DNA of 64,000 nucleotides from Desulfovibrionaceae bacterium. GTDB lineage: Bacteria; Desulfobacterota; Desulfovibrionia; Desulfovibrionales; Desulfovibrionaceae. Shown here piece after piece: positions 1 to 13,003 of the stretch. The notes under the pieces are model-generated. The model was not told the origin of the DNA and made no database searches. It worked only from the letters and a program-made list of their open reading frames with translations. A program made the position numbers and the translations under genes. Each line of letters starts with the position of its first letter. Position 1 is the first letter of the stretch. Where the stretch lies: positions 62,001 through 126,000 of the forward strand of contig JACCQO010000001.1 of the NCBI GenBank assembly GCA_015709205.1. Reading direction: 5' to 3'.

Positions 1-1298
1 AACTGCCGACGCTCGGTGTAGTCCAGGCAGATGCCCCGGACCATGGCGGGCTCGCCCTCGGCGTTGCGCTCCACCACGGCCTGGCCGTGCAGGTGGAGCA
101 CCCTGCCGCGCGCGCCCAGGATGCGGAAGTCCGCGGCCGCGAAGTTCTCCCCGCGCAGCAGGTGGCCGAGCCGATCGCCGAGGCCCGCGAGGTCGTCGGG
201 GTGCACGCGCGCGGCGAAACGCTCCGGCCCGGCCTCCAGCGCGGCCGGGGCCAGCCCGAAGATGGCGTAGAGCTCGTCCGAGCAGGTGGCCGAGGCCGTG
301 GCGCAGTCGTATTCGAAGCTGCCGACCTTGGCGATGGCCTGGGCGCGCTTGAGGGCCTCGCCGTAGCCCTTGAGGCGCTCGATGCGCCGAGCGTTGGCCA
401 GGGCCACGCCCGCGTATTCGCCGAAGATGTCGGCCAGGCGCGCGGCCGCCTCGTCGAAGCCGTCGGGCCTGTTGGCCAGGCCAAGCAACCCCTGCACCTT
501 CCCGTCCACGCACAGCGGAGCAAAGAGCACGTTGTCCAGCCGGGCGTGCCCCTCGGGCAGGAAGGCCTGCCAGGGCCCGGCGGCGAAATCGTTCTCGTAC
601 GCCGCGCGGCCCGTGCGGTAGACCTCGCTGCGCAGGCCCCGGATGGGCATGGGCAGGTTCGGGTCCACGGTGCAGGGAATGCCCCCGGCCTCCAGGAAAA
701 GCAGTTCGTTCTCGCTGCCGTCGGCCGAGAGCAGGGCCACGTAACCGGCCTGCGCTCCCAGGACCTCGCGGCAAGCGTCGAAGATGGCCCGCGCGACCAC
801 GGGGAACTCCTCGGTGGAGAGCACGGAGCGGGCGGCCGCGAGCAGGGCCTGCTGCTCCCTCGAACGGCGCTCCACCTCGGCCAGGGAACGCCGCAGCCGC
901 TGCTGCTGCAGGTGCAGGTCCGCGAACAGGCGCACCTTGCCCTGGATCACGGACCGTTCCACGGGCTTGGCCAGATAGTCCACCGCCCCCAGGGCGTAGC
1001 CCTTGCGCATGTAGTCCGCGTTGCGGCCGTGGGCGGTGATGAAGAGCACGGGCAGGTTGGGGTTGTTCGTCACGCGCTGCAGTTCCAGCGCGGTGTCGAA
1101 GCCGTCCATGTCGGGCATCATCACGTCCAGCAGGACCATGGCCGGCCGCTCCCGGGCCGCGGCCTGCACGGCCTCGCGCCCGGACGCGGCCGGCAGCACC
1201 CGCGTCCCCTCCACCTGGGCCACGATCATGGAAAGCATCTTGCGGTTGACCGCGTCGTCGTCCACGACCAGGACGACGGCCTTGTCCTCGTCGCGCAC
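1..1298 (-). CDS. Response regulator with GAF and PAS domains, 3' end cut by window edge
   Basis: The reading frame is open from the left edge to about 1298 without a stop. It starts with a receiver domain: the acidic VVDDD pocket comes immediately after the start, and the phospho-acceptor Asp sits in LLDVMMPDMDG. A GAF-like middle follows, then a PAS domain whose end (CLDYTERRQ) is the usual PAS-to-output junction. The output domain (kinase or GGDEF) lies outside the window. I chose GTG at 1298 because GGAGG precedes it at good spacing. GTG at 1325 is in frame but has no clear ribosome site. It is probably a cytoplasmic signalling protein, partner unknown. The nearby hybrid kinase is a candidate but nothing in the sequence links them. 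Confidence 0.75.
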   Translation of the reverse strand, partial: MRDEDKAVVLVVDDDAVNRKMLSMIVAQVEGTRVLPAASGREAVQAAARERPAMVLLDVMMPDMDGFDTALELQRVTNNPNLPVLFITAHGRNADYMRKGYALGAVDYLAKPVERSVIQGKVRLFADLHLQQQRLRRSLAEVERRSREQQALLAAARSVLSTEEFPVVARAIFDACREVLGAQAGYVALLSADGSENELLFLEAGGIPCTVDPNLPMPIRGLRSEVYRTGRAAYENDFAAGPWQAFLPEGHARLDNVLFAPLCVDGKVQGLLGLANRPDGFDEAAARLADIFGEYAGVALANARRIERLKGYGEALKRAQAIAKVGSFEYDCATASATCSDELYAIFGLAPAALEAGPERFAARVHPDDLAGLGDRLGHLLRGENFAAADFRILGARGRVLHLHGQAVVERNAEGEPAMVRGICLDYTERRQ

Positions 1299-1714
1299 CT
1301 CACGGCCCTCCGGGGCCCGGGACACGATCCGGACCGCACGGCCGCCGGGCCGGGTGAAAGGTGGGAGAGGTGCTCTGCTCGCTGCTCACGGAAGCGCTCC
1401 TGCGGATGGGCCGAGGACAAGGGGTGGACGGACCCGGGGCCGGGCCGCACGCGGGCCACCGGCCGGGCTGCCGGAAAAGGCCCGGCGACGTCGGCACTCG
1501 GAAATTCCGCACCATTCTACCCCGAGGGCGCGCATTTTCAAAGCCTCCAACCGGCTCAGGCCAAAGAAAATAACGCCCCCGGGCGCGACCTCCGCCGCGC
1601 GCCGGGGCCACACGCCGCCACGGACCGTACGCGTTGCAAAAAAAGCCGGGAGGGCTGTGCCTCCCGGCGTTGCGGCCGTTGCGCGCACCCCCCCGGCGTC
1701 GCGCGCCGAAACGC
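1299..1714. other. Intergenic, 416 bp
   Basis: No convincing gene. It holds the terminator of the histidine-rich gene (1638-1668) and presumably the promoter of the response regulator. No clear promoter boxes were recognised. Confidence 0.5.
1638..1668 (-). terminator. Rho-independent terminator of the His-rich gene
   Basis: A 9-bp GC-rich stem (GCCGGGAGG / CCTCCCGGC) with a 6-nt loop. On the minus strand it is followed directly by a run of seven T. It lies about 50 bp past the stop codon of the histidine-rich gene. Confidence 0.8.
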
Positions 1715-2035
1715 TCAATCGTGGGGATGATCGTGCCCGTCCCCGCCCTCGTGGGCGTGGGCCGCGTCGGTGCTGTGCGCGCCGTGGCCGTGGGTGTGCT
1801 CGTGGGAGTGTTCGGCCTCGTGGGTGTGGATGTGATCGTGGCCGTGGGTGTGCCCGTGCTCGTGCACGTGGCAGTGCTCGTGGGTGTGCGTGGTGCCGTC
1901 GGCGTGGGTGTGCTCGTGCACATGGCTGTGCTCGTGCTCGTGGGTGTGCTCGTGGGCCTGGTCGGTAACGTGCCCATGGGCGTGGCTGTGCTCGCGCCGC
2001 TCGCCGCCGGTCCCGCATCCGCAATTCTTGCACAT
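1715..2035 (-). CDS. Histidine-rich HypB-N-terminus-like metal-binding protein
   Basis: The protein has 106 residues. It begins MCKNCGCG, like the N-terminal nickel site of the hydrogenase/urease GTPase HypB. The rest is almost entirely repeats of the His-Glu/Thr/Ser-His type (HEH, HTH, HSH) with several Asp residues. No GTPase domain follows, so this is either a detached HypB metal-storage segment or an independent nickel/zinc chelator. It is cytoplasmic by appearance, with no signal peptide. It stands alone between two signalling genes, with its own terminator. The family link rests on the N-terminal motif and composition. The biased composition makes database similarity unreliable. Confidence 0.7.
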   Translation of the reverse strand: MCKNCGCGTGGERREHSHAHGHVTDQAHEHTHEHEHSHVHEHTHADGTTHTHEHCHVHEHGHTHGHDHIHTHEAEHSHEHTHGHGAHSTDAAHAHEGGDGHDHPHD

Positions 2036-2231
2036 GGCTGGCTCCTTGGTTGCCGGTTGCCCCCGGCCGCGGGGCCCGCCGCAACTGCGCGATCCCTTGC
2101 CGGGACGCCGCGCCGGTCCTCGTCCGGGATTTCCTCAAAGATACTCCCGCAAATCGGGCGGTCAATACCCGACACCGAATAAGTATCCTTGTGGCCGGGC
2201 GCATACGTTCCCGGCAAACGTATTCCCGGGC

Positions 2232-6164
<3,933 letters not shown>

Positions 6165-6767
6165 CCACGACCCTTCCGGAAAATATGAGCGAACCCTGAA
6201 AAGGGCCGCCTGCCACAGGCGGTCCTTGAAAAGTGGCGAAGCGCACGGCCCAGCCGGACGAAGCGACACCTCTTTTTTGCTCAACCGTACTGCAAGAAGC
6301 GAATTCTGGCTACAGGAACAAGGGGTTTGTCTTTATCATGCCGCCTCCCCGTCAGGCGGACGACGGACGGCGCGGCGGCGGAAAGAGGTCTGGCGGCGAA
6401 GGGAGCCGCAAAGGGCAAGGAAGGCGCAACGTCAAAAGAACGCGCGACGGCAAAGACCTCGTGCAGGCCAAAAGAGGCGGCCGCGAGACGCGCGGCGGGG
6501 AACCGAGATGCCCCCCCGCTGCGCTGCCGGATCAACGGCGATCAGCGCCGCGAGGAGGGCCGGAGGGACAGGCAGTGGGAACGCCCCCGCGCGCAACGGC
6601 ACGGGGTGGGAAAACAGGGTCGGCGGGGGACGCGCTGCCGAGGACGCGTCCCCCGCCGACGACGGGGTGTTGCGGGTGTCAACCCGCTCTACGGGGAGTG
6701 TGGACCGGCGGCGGGACGGGGGAACGATGGTTCCCGTTATCGCGCCCCCTGCCGCGCCGCAGTGCGC
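6165..6767. other. Intergenic, about 600 bp
   Basis: No coding pattern was found on either strand. It separates the kinase promoter region from the end of the isethionate minus-strand operon, and contains the strong hairpin at 6619-6660. Confidence 0.5.
6619..6660 (-). terminator. Hairpin terminator at end of islAB-amidohydrolase transcript
   Basis: Perfect 16-bp arms (GTCGGCGGGGGACGCG and its complement) enclose a 10-nt loop. On the minus strand the stem is followed by ACCCTGTTTTCCC. The T-run is short, so termination may be partial. It is about 110 bp past the amidohydrolase stop. Confidence 0.6.
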
Positions 6768-7739
6768 CTACCCATCCAGGCGCACAAGCACTTCGCGCAC
6801 GATGTCGTTGACCAGGTCGCGCACCGAGCCATCGGCCGCGCCGACCACGGAGGCGGAGGCGGAGGCGGCGGCGCCCGCCGAGGCGGAGGCGGAGGCGCCG
6901 GCCGCCGGGGCCAGGCCGAGCAGCCCGGCCGCGTTCTCGTACATGATCTTGCGCCGGACCTCGGGCTTGAGCGGCAGGGACTCGTAGGTCTTGAGCGCGT
7001 CCGTGAACGGCACGAACGGGTGCGCGCTGGCGTAGAGGATCTTGTCCGGAATCATGGTGTTGGCCGCCTGCACGTAGGCCTCGGCCATGGGCGAGAACTC
7101 GTACTCGGAAAGATCGATGAACACGTTGCGGTTGCGCTGGGCCACGGTGATGGCCTCGTTGACCCAGGGATAGCCGCCGTGGCTGATGATGATCTTCAGC
7201 TCCGGGAAGTCGCGGGCCACGATGTCGATGTAGCGCGGAGCCACGTGGTCGATGATCGCGTTGGGCACCAGGGTCGCCGGGCCCGTGGTGAAGACGATGG
7301 GCACGTCCAACTCGCAGCACTTGGAATAGATCGGATAGTACTTGGCGTCGTTGGCGTAGAGCTGCGCCAGGTAGGGATCCACGGCCGCACCGTGCATGCC
7401 CAGGTCGCAGACCGAGGCCTTGAGCTCGGCGATGGCGCCCATGCCCTTGTGCGGATCCAGGCCGATGAAGCCCCGAAACTTGTTCGGAAACTTCTTCACG
7501 AACTCGATCACGCTGTCGTTGTTGGACTTGGAGCCGTAGGTGGTCTCGCAGTCGCGGCCCGTGATCACGGCCAGGACCACATTGTGGCGGTCCAGGTCGG
7601 CCACGACCTCTTCCACGGTCTGCGGCTTCATCCGGGAGAAGTCGATGTGCTGGCACAGCCCCTTGAACATCTTGCTGTTCTGGATGCCGGTCAGGGTCGC
7701 GGCCGTGTTCGGCCGGAAACGGAAATCGATGACGTTCAT
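6768..7739 (-). CDS. Amidohydrolase-2 fold protein with C-terminal microcompartment-targeting peptide
   Basis: The protein has 323 residues. Residues 1-275 form a PF04909-type TIM barrel (VIDFRFRP, ITGRDCETTYG, GLDPHKGMGAI, ISHGGYPWVNEA, KILYASAHPF). An Ala/Ser linker (about 278-302) leads to an amphipathic helix VRDLVNDIVREVLVRL at the very C-terminus. Linker plus helix is the usual layout of a BMC encapsulation peptide, and it resembles the N-terminal helix of the aldehyde dehydrogenase at 21231. The usual metal ligands appear lost: the HxH motif after the first strand reads RFR, and the Asp of the last strand is absent in SAHP. The gene is last in the islA-islB transcript. The cargo role is well supported by the tail. 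The reaction is unknown. Confidence 0.82.
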   Translation of the reverse strand: MNVIDFRFRPNTAATLTGIQNSKMFKGLCQHIDFSRMKPQTVEEVVADLDRHNVVLAVITGRDCETTYGSKSNNDSVIEFVKKFPNKFRGFIGLDPHKGMGAIAELKASVCDLGMHGAAVDPYLAQLYANDAKYYPIYSKCCELDVPIVFTTGPATLVPNAIIDHVAPRYIDIVARDFPELKIIISHGGYPWVNEAITVAQRNRNVFIDLSEYEFSPMAEAYVQAANTMIPDKILYASAHPFVPFTDALKTYESLPLKPEVRRKIMYENAAGLLGLAPAAGASASASAGAAASASASVVGAADGSVRDLVNDIVREVLVRLDG

Positions 7740-7797
7740 GTGGGAACTCCCCTTGTTGTTCCCGCCCGCGGCCCCGATGTCCGCCGGGCGGTCCGTT

Positions 7798-8739
7798 CTA
7801 GTTCGCGGCCTGGCAGCACTCCGCCCTGGCCTTGGCCACGGCGCGCAGTTCCTCGATGCGGCCCTCGGGCAGGTTGCCGACCCCCTCCAGGGGGTAGGTC
7901 CGGCCGATGTATCCGTATTTCGGCGTGCCCATGCGGTGGTACGCCAGCAGTTCGTACGTGGCCCCGGGCAGGGTGCACACGAAGTCGGCGATGGCCCCGA
8001 TGGACGCCTCGTCGTCGTTGACGCCGGGGATGACCGGCGTGCGCACGGTGATGGCCAGGCCCGGATAGGCCTCGCGCAGCTTGCGCAGGTTCTCCAGGAT
8101 GCGCTCGTTGCCCGTGCCCGTAACCCGGGCGTGGCGCGCGGAATCCGCGCTCTTGACGTCGTAGAACACGCTGTCGAGATAGCGGCCCGCTTCCTTGAGC
8201 ACCTCCCAGGGCACGTTGCCGCAGGTCTCGATGCAGGTGTTTATGCGCCGCTTGCGCGCCTCGCGCAGCAGGGCCAGGGCGAACTCGGACTGGTAGAGCG
8301 GCTCGCCGCCGCTCAGGGTCAGGCCGCCGCCGGAGCGCGAGTAGAAGATGTCGTCCTCCTCCACGCGGGCGAGGGCCTGCTCCACGGAAACCTCGTAGCC
8401 GTAGACGTTCAGGGCGTCGGCCGGACAGGCCTCGGCACACTGCAGACAGTTGTCGCACCGGGTGAAGTCCACGACGACCTTGCGGTCCTCGCCCACGGAG
8501 ATGGCCTTGTGCGGACACACGTCCAGACAGCGCTTGCACGCGTCCACGCCGAGACACTTCTGCGGGTTGTAGGCCAGCTGCCGATGCAGGGCCTGGGACT
8601 CGGGATTGCTGCACCAGTCGCAACGCAGGCTGCAGCCCTTGAGAAAGATGATCGTGCGGATGCCGGGCCCGTCGTGCACCGAGTACTTCTGGATGTTGAA
8701 GACGAGGCCCTTTTGTTTCGTATCCGGCAGAGTGGGCAA
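7798..8739 (-). CDS. islB: Glycyl-radical enzyme activase (radical SAM) for IslA
   Basis: The protein has 313 residues. It installs the glycyl radical on IslA using S-adenosylmethionine and a [4Fe-4S] cluster. The radical-SAM CxxxCxxC motif appears as CSLRCDWC. An inserted ferredoxin-like region carries two further clusters (CLGVDACKRCLDVCP and CDNCLQCAEACP), typical of PFL-type activases. SGGEP follows. I prefer the TTG start at 8739, because AAGGA sits 7 nt upstream. An in-frame ATG at 8832 would give 344 residues, but it has no ribosome site and falls inside a hairpin. Its position directly after islA fixes the partner. The name rests on pairing with IslA, since activases are alike across GRE families. 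Confidence 0.9.
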   Translation of the reverse strand: MPTLPDTKQKGLVFNIQKYSVHDGPGIRTIIFLKGCSLRCDWCSNPESQALHRQLAYNPQKCLGVDACKRCLDVCPHKAISVGEDRKVVVDFTRCDNCLQCAEACPADALNVYGYEVSVEQALARVEEDDIFYSRSGGGLTLSGGEPLYQSEFALALLREARKRRINTCIETCGNVPWEVLKEAGRYLDSVFYDVKSADSARHARVTGTGNERILENLRKLREAYPGLAITVRTPVIPGVNDDEASIGAIADFVCTLPGATYELLAYHRMGTPKYGYIGRTYPLEGVGNLPEGRIEELRAVAKARAECCQAAN

Positions 8740-8813
8740 GGTTTTTTCCTTGTGCAGTCGGTTGCGGGTATCGAACGCGCCCGCCGCAACGGCCGGGCGC
8801 GGCCGGAACGCCT

Positions 8814-8850
8814 GCGGCGCGGCGGGGGCCATCGGGCCCCCGCGCGCCGC
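8814..8850 (-). promoter_or_regulatory. Intercistronic hairpin between islA and islB
   Basis: A GC stem of about 16 bp with one bulged base, starting 10 bp past the islA stop. No T-run follows. It probably stabilises islA mRNA 3' ends or partially terminates, which would give much more lyase than activase. Confidence 0.55.
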
Positions 8851-8859
8851 CTGCGGTCG

Positions 8860-11346
8860 CTACATGGTATCGTGTCCGGTGCGGGCGATCAGGTCGTCCT
8901 GCAGATCCTTGGACAGGTCGCAGAAGTAGGCGCTGTACCCGGCGATGCGCACGATCAGGTTCCGGTACTTGTCCGGCTCGCGCTGGGCGGCGAGCAGGGT
9001 TTCCTTGTTGATGATGTTGAACTGGATGTGCCAAAGCTTGAGGTCGCACCAGGTCTTGATGAAGGAAACCAGCTTGGCCGTGCCCTCGTCGCCCTCCACG
9101 CAATGCGGGGTGAACTTGACGTTGAGCAGGCGCGCGGCGCGCTCGCGGTAGTCGTAGTTCTTGGAGGCGTAATTGGAGAGCAGGATGGCCGTGGGGCCGT
9201 TGATGTCCGCACCGTGCGAGGCCGAGGAGCCGTCGGAAAGCGCGGTCCAGGCGAGGCGGCCGTTGGGCGTGGCGCTGACCACGCGGCCGAAGGGCACATG
9301 CGAGGTGAAGGGCACGTAGCGCAGGTCCAGGTGCACGCCGAGTTCCTGGGAGTACTTCTTGGTGAACTCCAGGGAGGCCTTGTCGATGGCGTGTGCGATG
9401 GTGTCCGGATAGGAATCGTTGTTGCCGTAGCACGGGGAGTTGCGCAGCAGGGCCCGCAGGTCCTCCTTGCCCTCGAAGTTGGTGCGCAGGGCCTCGATCA
9501 GCTCGCCCATGCCGACCTTCTTCTCCTCGAAGACCAGCTTTTTGATGGCCGCCAGGGAGTCGATGACCGTGCCGTAGCCGATGCACTCGAAGTAGCCCAG
9601 GTTGATGCCGCCCTCGATCTGCGGGGTGTGGATGTCCACGCAGTTCTTCATGCACAGGTCGTGCATGGCGCTGCCCATGGGCATGGCGAAGTGCTCGGCG
9701 CGCAGGCGGATGATGTTGTGCTGCTGGATGAAGGCGTGCTTGATGAAGTTGAGCTGCTGGGCCAGGTAGGCGTTCCAGAACTGCTCCCAGTCGGTGAACT
9801 TCATCGGGTCGCCGGTCTCCAGGCCGATGAGCTCGTCACCGTACTTGAGCATGCGGCCGTTGTAGAGGGCCATTTCCAGGGCCGCGGCGTAGTTGATGTA
9901 GGCGCAGCAGCTCGTGTAGGTGTCGCGGTTGGGCATGCGGATCTCGGCGCAGCCGGACACGGCGTAGTCGTTGATCTCCTCGAAGGTCGCGCCCTTGGAC
10001 AGGTGCAGCGGGATGATCTCTTCGTCGTTGATCAGCTTGGGGAACCCGGAGCCTTCCTTGATGGTCTCGGCCACTTCCCACAGGTAGCGCTTGGGGGCGC
10101 GGGCGTGGATGCGCGCGGCCAGGTCGGGGTAGTGCAGCGGGAACTCGCGCTTGGAGCGCAGCAGCAGATAGGTCAGGTCGTTGGTGGCGTCGCGGCCGTC
10201 GCGGGTCTGGCCGCCCACGGTCACGGCCTCCCAGTGCGCGTAGCCCTCGTTGAAGGCGCCGCCGGTCGGGGAGATGTAGAGGTCGATGAACTGGGCCATG
10301 CCCACCCACATGCATTCGAACAACTCGATGGCCTCGTCCTCGGTGAGCACGCCGGCCTCGATGTCCGCCTTGTAGAAGGGGTACATGTACTGGTCCATGC
10401 GGCCGTTGGAGATGATCGTGCCGGTCTTCTGCTCGATGCGCGAGAACATCTGCACGAACCACTGGGACTGCATGGCCTCGTAGAAGTTGCGGGCCGGATT
10501 CTCCGGCACCCAGGCGCAGGTCTCGGCGATGCGCGCGAGCTCCTGCTTGCGCACGGGGTCGGTCTCCTTGGCGGCCATCTCGGCGGCCAGGGCGGCGTGG
10601 CGGTTGGCCCAGATGGTCACGGCGTCGCAGACGGTGACCACGGCCTCCAGGAAGGGACGCTTCTCGCAATTGCCCACCGGGCTATACGGATCGAGGGCGG
10701 CCAGCTTCTCCTGGGCCTCTTCCTTCAGGCCCTTGAAGCCGCGCTTGAGGACCTTCTCGAAATCCAGGACCCACTGCAGGGACGAGCGGAACGAGGCGGT
10801 CTCGTTGACGATGAAGCGGGAGAGCAGGACGTTGTCCGGATAGTAGGTCAGCTTGAGGGTGTCCTCGGGCAGGGCCACGGCGAGGTCCTCGTGAAAGGTC
10901 TTGCCCTTCCAGTAGGGAGCGATCTCCTCCATGATGACCTTGGCGTCCGAGGGGTCGATCACGAACGGGGAGACCTCGCGCTTGTCCAGCTCCTGGATGG
11001 CCAGATCGAGGAAGTCGCCGTCCAGCTCGGGATAGAGGATGCCGTAGCGGCCCTGGCTGCCGGCGCGGCCGACCAGGAGCTGGTCGTCGTCGATGTAGAC
11101 GGAGATCTTCTCGGCCACGTTCTTCATGGCCTTGGCCCAGCGCAGCACCAGGGCCTGCCCCTCGGTCTGGCGCATGGACTCGGTGAAGTATTTGCCGCGC
11201 TCCACGTCCACCTTGGGCGTGAGGGTCTGCACGCGGTCGAGGATCTTGAAGGCGCGCACGTGCCCGGCTTCCGAGCGGTGTTTGTTCTCGCGACCTTCAA
11301 TCTGGTTCTGTAGCATTTGTTCTTGCGGAGACAAGCAACAGGACAT
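8860..11346 (-). CDS. islA: Isethionate sulfite-lyase, glycyl radical enzyme
   Basis: The protein has 828 residues. It cleaves the C-S bond of isethionate (2-hydroxyethanesulfonate) to acetaldehyde and sulfite. The glycyl-radical loop RIAGYSAYF has Gly803, and the thiyl-radical site is Cys466 with Glu468 in SGCAE. As I recall them, the substrate residues of Bilophila IslA are R189, Q193, W374, C468, E470, R678, F682 and G805. At a constant offset of -2, all eight are present here: R187, Q191, W372, C466, E468, R676, F680 and G803. This argues against choline lyase or diol dehydratase. No encapsulation peptide is evident. A -24/-12 promoter lies 60 bp upstream, and a TRAP transporter operon precedes it. 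Acetaldehyde is presumably passed to the BMC. Confidence 0.95.
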   Translation of the reverse strand: MSCCLSPQEQMLQNQIEGRENKHRSEAGHVRAFKILDRVQTLTPKVDVERGKYFTESMRQTEGQALVLRWAKAMKNVAEKISVYIDDDQLLVGRAGSQGRYGILYPELDGDFLDLAIQELDKREVSPFVIDPSDAKVIMEEIAPYWKGKTFHEDLAVALPEDTLKLTYYPDNVLLSRFIVNETASFRSSLQWVLDFEKVLKRGFKGLKEEAQEKLAALDPYSPVGNCEKRPFLEAVVTVCDAVTIWANRHAALAAEMAAKETDPVRKQELARIAETCAWVPENPARNFYEAMQSQWFVQMFSRIEQKTGTIISNGRMDQYMYPFYKADIEAGVLTEDEAIELFECMWVGMAQFIDLYISPTGGAFNEGYAHWEAVTVGGQTRDGRDATNDLTYLLLRSKREFPLHYPDLAARIHARAPKRYLWEVAETIKEGSGFPKLINDEEIIPLHLSKGATFEEINDYAVSGCAEIRMPNRDTYTSCCAYINYAAALEMALYNGRMLKYGDELIGLETGDPMKFTDWEQFWNAYLAQQLNFIKHAFIQQHNIIRLRAEHFAMPMGSAMHDLCMKNCVDIHTPQIEGGINLGYFECIGYGTVIDSLAAIKKLVFEEKKVGMGELIEALRTNFEGKEDLRALLRNSPCYGNNDSYPDTIAHAIDKASLEFTKKYSQELGVHLDLRYVPFTSHVPFGRVVSATPNGRLAWTALSDGSSASHGADINGPTAILLSNYASKNYDYRERAARLLNVKFTPHCVEGDEGTAKLVSFIKTWCDLKLWHIQFNIINKETLLAAQREPDKYRNLIVRIAGYSAYFCDLSKDLQDDLIARTGHDTM

Positions 11347-11405
11347 GGTAACTCTCCTTGAAAGGTGAAGTATGTAGAAGTGACGCAGTATCTATTCCTG
11401 ATAGA

Positions 11406-11420
11406 GCAAATTCAGTGCCA
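11406..11420 (-). promoter_or_regulatory. Sigma-54 (-24/-12) promoter of islAB
   Basis: The minus strand reads TGGCACTGAATTTGC. This matches TGGCAC-N5-TTGC with exact GG-N10-GC spacing. Transcription would start near 11394, giving a leader of about 48 nt to the islA ATG. Confidence 0.85.
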
Positions 11421-11611
11421 GTAATGCGGACCCGTCGTCATTTTCTCGGTTCGTCCGGTAGTCGTTGAAACATTTGCTCTTTCTTCCTTCCCAACCGTTC
11501 CGATCGGGAATCGTTTTCAGGCCGAGAGCTGCGTCCTCCTTCCTTTTGCGTTGCAGTTTTTCAACACTGCACTTTATCCAGCCGAAAAAACTGGTAAACT
11601 TTTCAGGTACA

Positions 11612-11658
11612 CTTGCCACGCCCGGCCGCCCGTGTTGCAATTTCGCCACGGGCGGCCG
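11612..11658. promoter_or_regulatory. Stem-loop after dctM with candidate activator half-sites
   Basis: Perfect 12-bp arms (CGGCCGCCCGTG at 11623-11634 and its complement at 11647-11658) enclose TTGCAATTTCGC. Together with the neighbouring CTTGCCACG this gives two elements like the GTGGCAA/TTGCCAC motif upstream of dctP. It lies 190-240 bp upstream of the islA -24/-12 promoter, a usual enhancer distance. It could act as terminator, enhancer site, or both. Confidence 0.45.
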
Positions 11659-11671
11659 CATTGCGCCACGG

Positions 11672-12991
11672 CTAGTGATTGAGCACCTTCGGCAGCCAGG
11701 TGACCAGGGCCGGGAAGAGCATGATCATGGCGATGCCGAAGGCCTGGCAGCCGATGTACTGGATCATGCCGCGGTAGATGTCCGAAAGGTGCCACTTGGG
11801 GATGCAGCCCTTGATGAAGTAGCAGGACAGGGCCACCGGCGGGGACAGCCAGGACGTCTGCAGGGTCACGGCGTAGACGATGGCGAACCAGAGCAGGTCC
11901 ACGCCCATGGCCTTCACCGTGGGGAGCATGATCGGCAGGATGATGAGCACGATGGGCACCCACTCCATGGCCCAGCCGAGCAGGAACACGAAGACCATGA
12001 TCAGGGAGATCATGAGCATGGGCGGCAGGTTCATGCCGATCAGGGCGTTGGAGAGCCAGGCCGCGCCGCCGAGGCGGGAGAAGACCGAACCGAAGAAGTT
12101 GGAGGCCGCGATCATGATCAGGATCATGGCCGAGAGCTTCACGCTGTCGTACATGGCCTTCTTCAGGTTGGCCACCTTGAAGCGGCGGTAGGCGATGACC
12201 AGCACGAGGGCGCCGAAGGCGCCGCAGGCCGAGGCCTCGGTGGGCGTGGCCAGGCCGGCCAGAATGGAGCCCAGGGTCGCGCCGATGAGCAGGATCAGGG
12301 GCACCACGCCCTTGGCCAGGTCGATCATCAGGCCGGAGAAGGAATCGGCGCGCAGTTCCTTGGGCATCGGCGGACCGAGGCGCGGGTTGATCAGGCAGCG
12401 GATCAGCGAATAGGCGCAGTAGATGCCCGAGAGCAGCAGGCCGGGGATGACGGCGCCGGCAAAGAGGTCCGTCACCGGCACGCCCATGAGCGGACCCATG
12501 ACCACGAGCATGATGCTCGGCGGGATGAGGATGCCCAGGGTGCCGCCTGCCGCGATGGCGCCCGCGCCCATGCGGATGTCGTAGTTGGAGCGGCGCATGG
12601 CGGGCTCGGCCATGACGCACAGGAGCGTGATGGAGGAGCCGACGATGCCCGTGGCCGCGGCGAAGATGGTCCCGGTGAGCACGATGGCCACGTAGAGCGA
12701 GCCGGGGATCGGGGCCATGAGTTTCTGGAAGGAATGGAAAAGTTCGTCCATGAGCCCCGCGCTCTCCAGGATGTAGCCCATGAAGAGGAAGAACGGGATG
12801 GCCCCGAGGACCGGGTCGCTCATGACCTGATAGAACTGGATGTTCATCAGGTGGAAGACGAGGTTGCCGATGCCCATGTACCCGAAGGCCAGCCCGATGA
12901 ACATCATCGTGAAGGCGATGGGGAAGCCCGAACAGAAGGCGATGAGCAGACCGAAAAGGGAGAGGATCCCGAGCAATTCATTGGCGGACAT
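11672..12991 (-). CDS. dctM: TRAP transporter large membrane subunit, isethionate uptake candidate
   Basis: The protein has 439 residues. It is a hydrophobic 12-helix permease of the DctM family and catalyses Na+-driven uptake together with DctQ and the periplasmic DctP. DctM hallmarks are FPIAFTMMFIGLAFG near the N-terminus, FLFMGYI, and the conserved IPPSIMLVVMGPLMGVPV loop (about 160-180). It follows dctQ closely in the dctP-dctQ-dctM order and precedes islA, so isethionate is the likely substrate. That assignment is by context; the permease sequence does not show it. Confidence 0.88.
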   Translation of the reverse strand: MSANELLGILSLFGLLIAFCSGFPIAFTMMFIGLAFGYMGIGNLVFHLMNIQFYQVMSDPVLGAIPFFLFMGYILESAGLMDELFHSFQKLMAPIPGSLYVAIVLTGTIFAAATGIVGSSITLLCVMAEPAMRRSNYDIRMGAGAIAAGGTLGILIPPSIMLVVMGPLMGVPVTDLFAGAVIPGLLLSGIYCAYSLIRCLINPRLGPPMPKELRADSFSGLMIDLAKGVVPLILLIGATLGSILAGLATPTEASACGAFGALVLVIAYRRFKVANLKKAMYDSVKLSAMILIMIAASNFFGSVFSRLGGAAWLSNALIGMNLPPMLMISLIMVFVFLLGWAMEWVPIVLIILPIMLPTVKAMGVDLLWFAIVYAVTLQTSWLSPPVALSCYFIKGCIPKWHLSDIYRGMIQYIGCQAFGIAMIMLFPALVTWLPKVLNH

Positions 12992-13003
12992 ACGTGGCTC
13001 CCC

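Larger units (their letters stand above)
11347..11671. other. Control region between dctM and islA, 325 bp
   Basis: No believable gene; a short frame at 11392-11661 lacks a ribosome site and coding bias. The region contains the islA sigma-54 promoter (11406-11420), a stem-loop after dctM (11623-11658) and GTGGCAA-type motifs. Confidence 0.7.

Noticed and set aside
8740-8832. Longer islB from ATG at 8832
   Set aside because: No ribosome site, start inside a stable hairpin, and an extra N-terminus unlike radical-SAM activases. TTG at 8739 has a good site.
8860-11346. Choline TMA-lyase or glycerol/propanediol dehydratase identity for the glycyl-radical enzyme
   Set aside because: All eight recalled IslA active-site positions match at a constant offset, and the TRAP transporter fits a sulfonate better.
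11392-11661. 89-residue minus-strand frame in the dctM-islA gap
   Set aside because: It overlaps the islA sigma-54 promoter, has no ribosome site, and shows no codon pattern like the neighbours.
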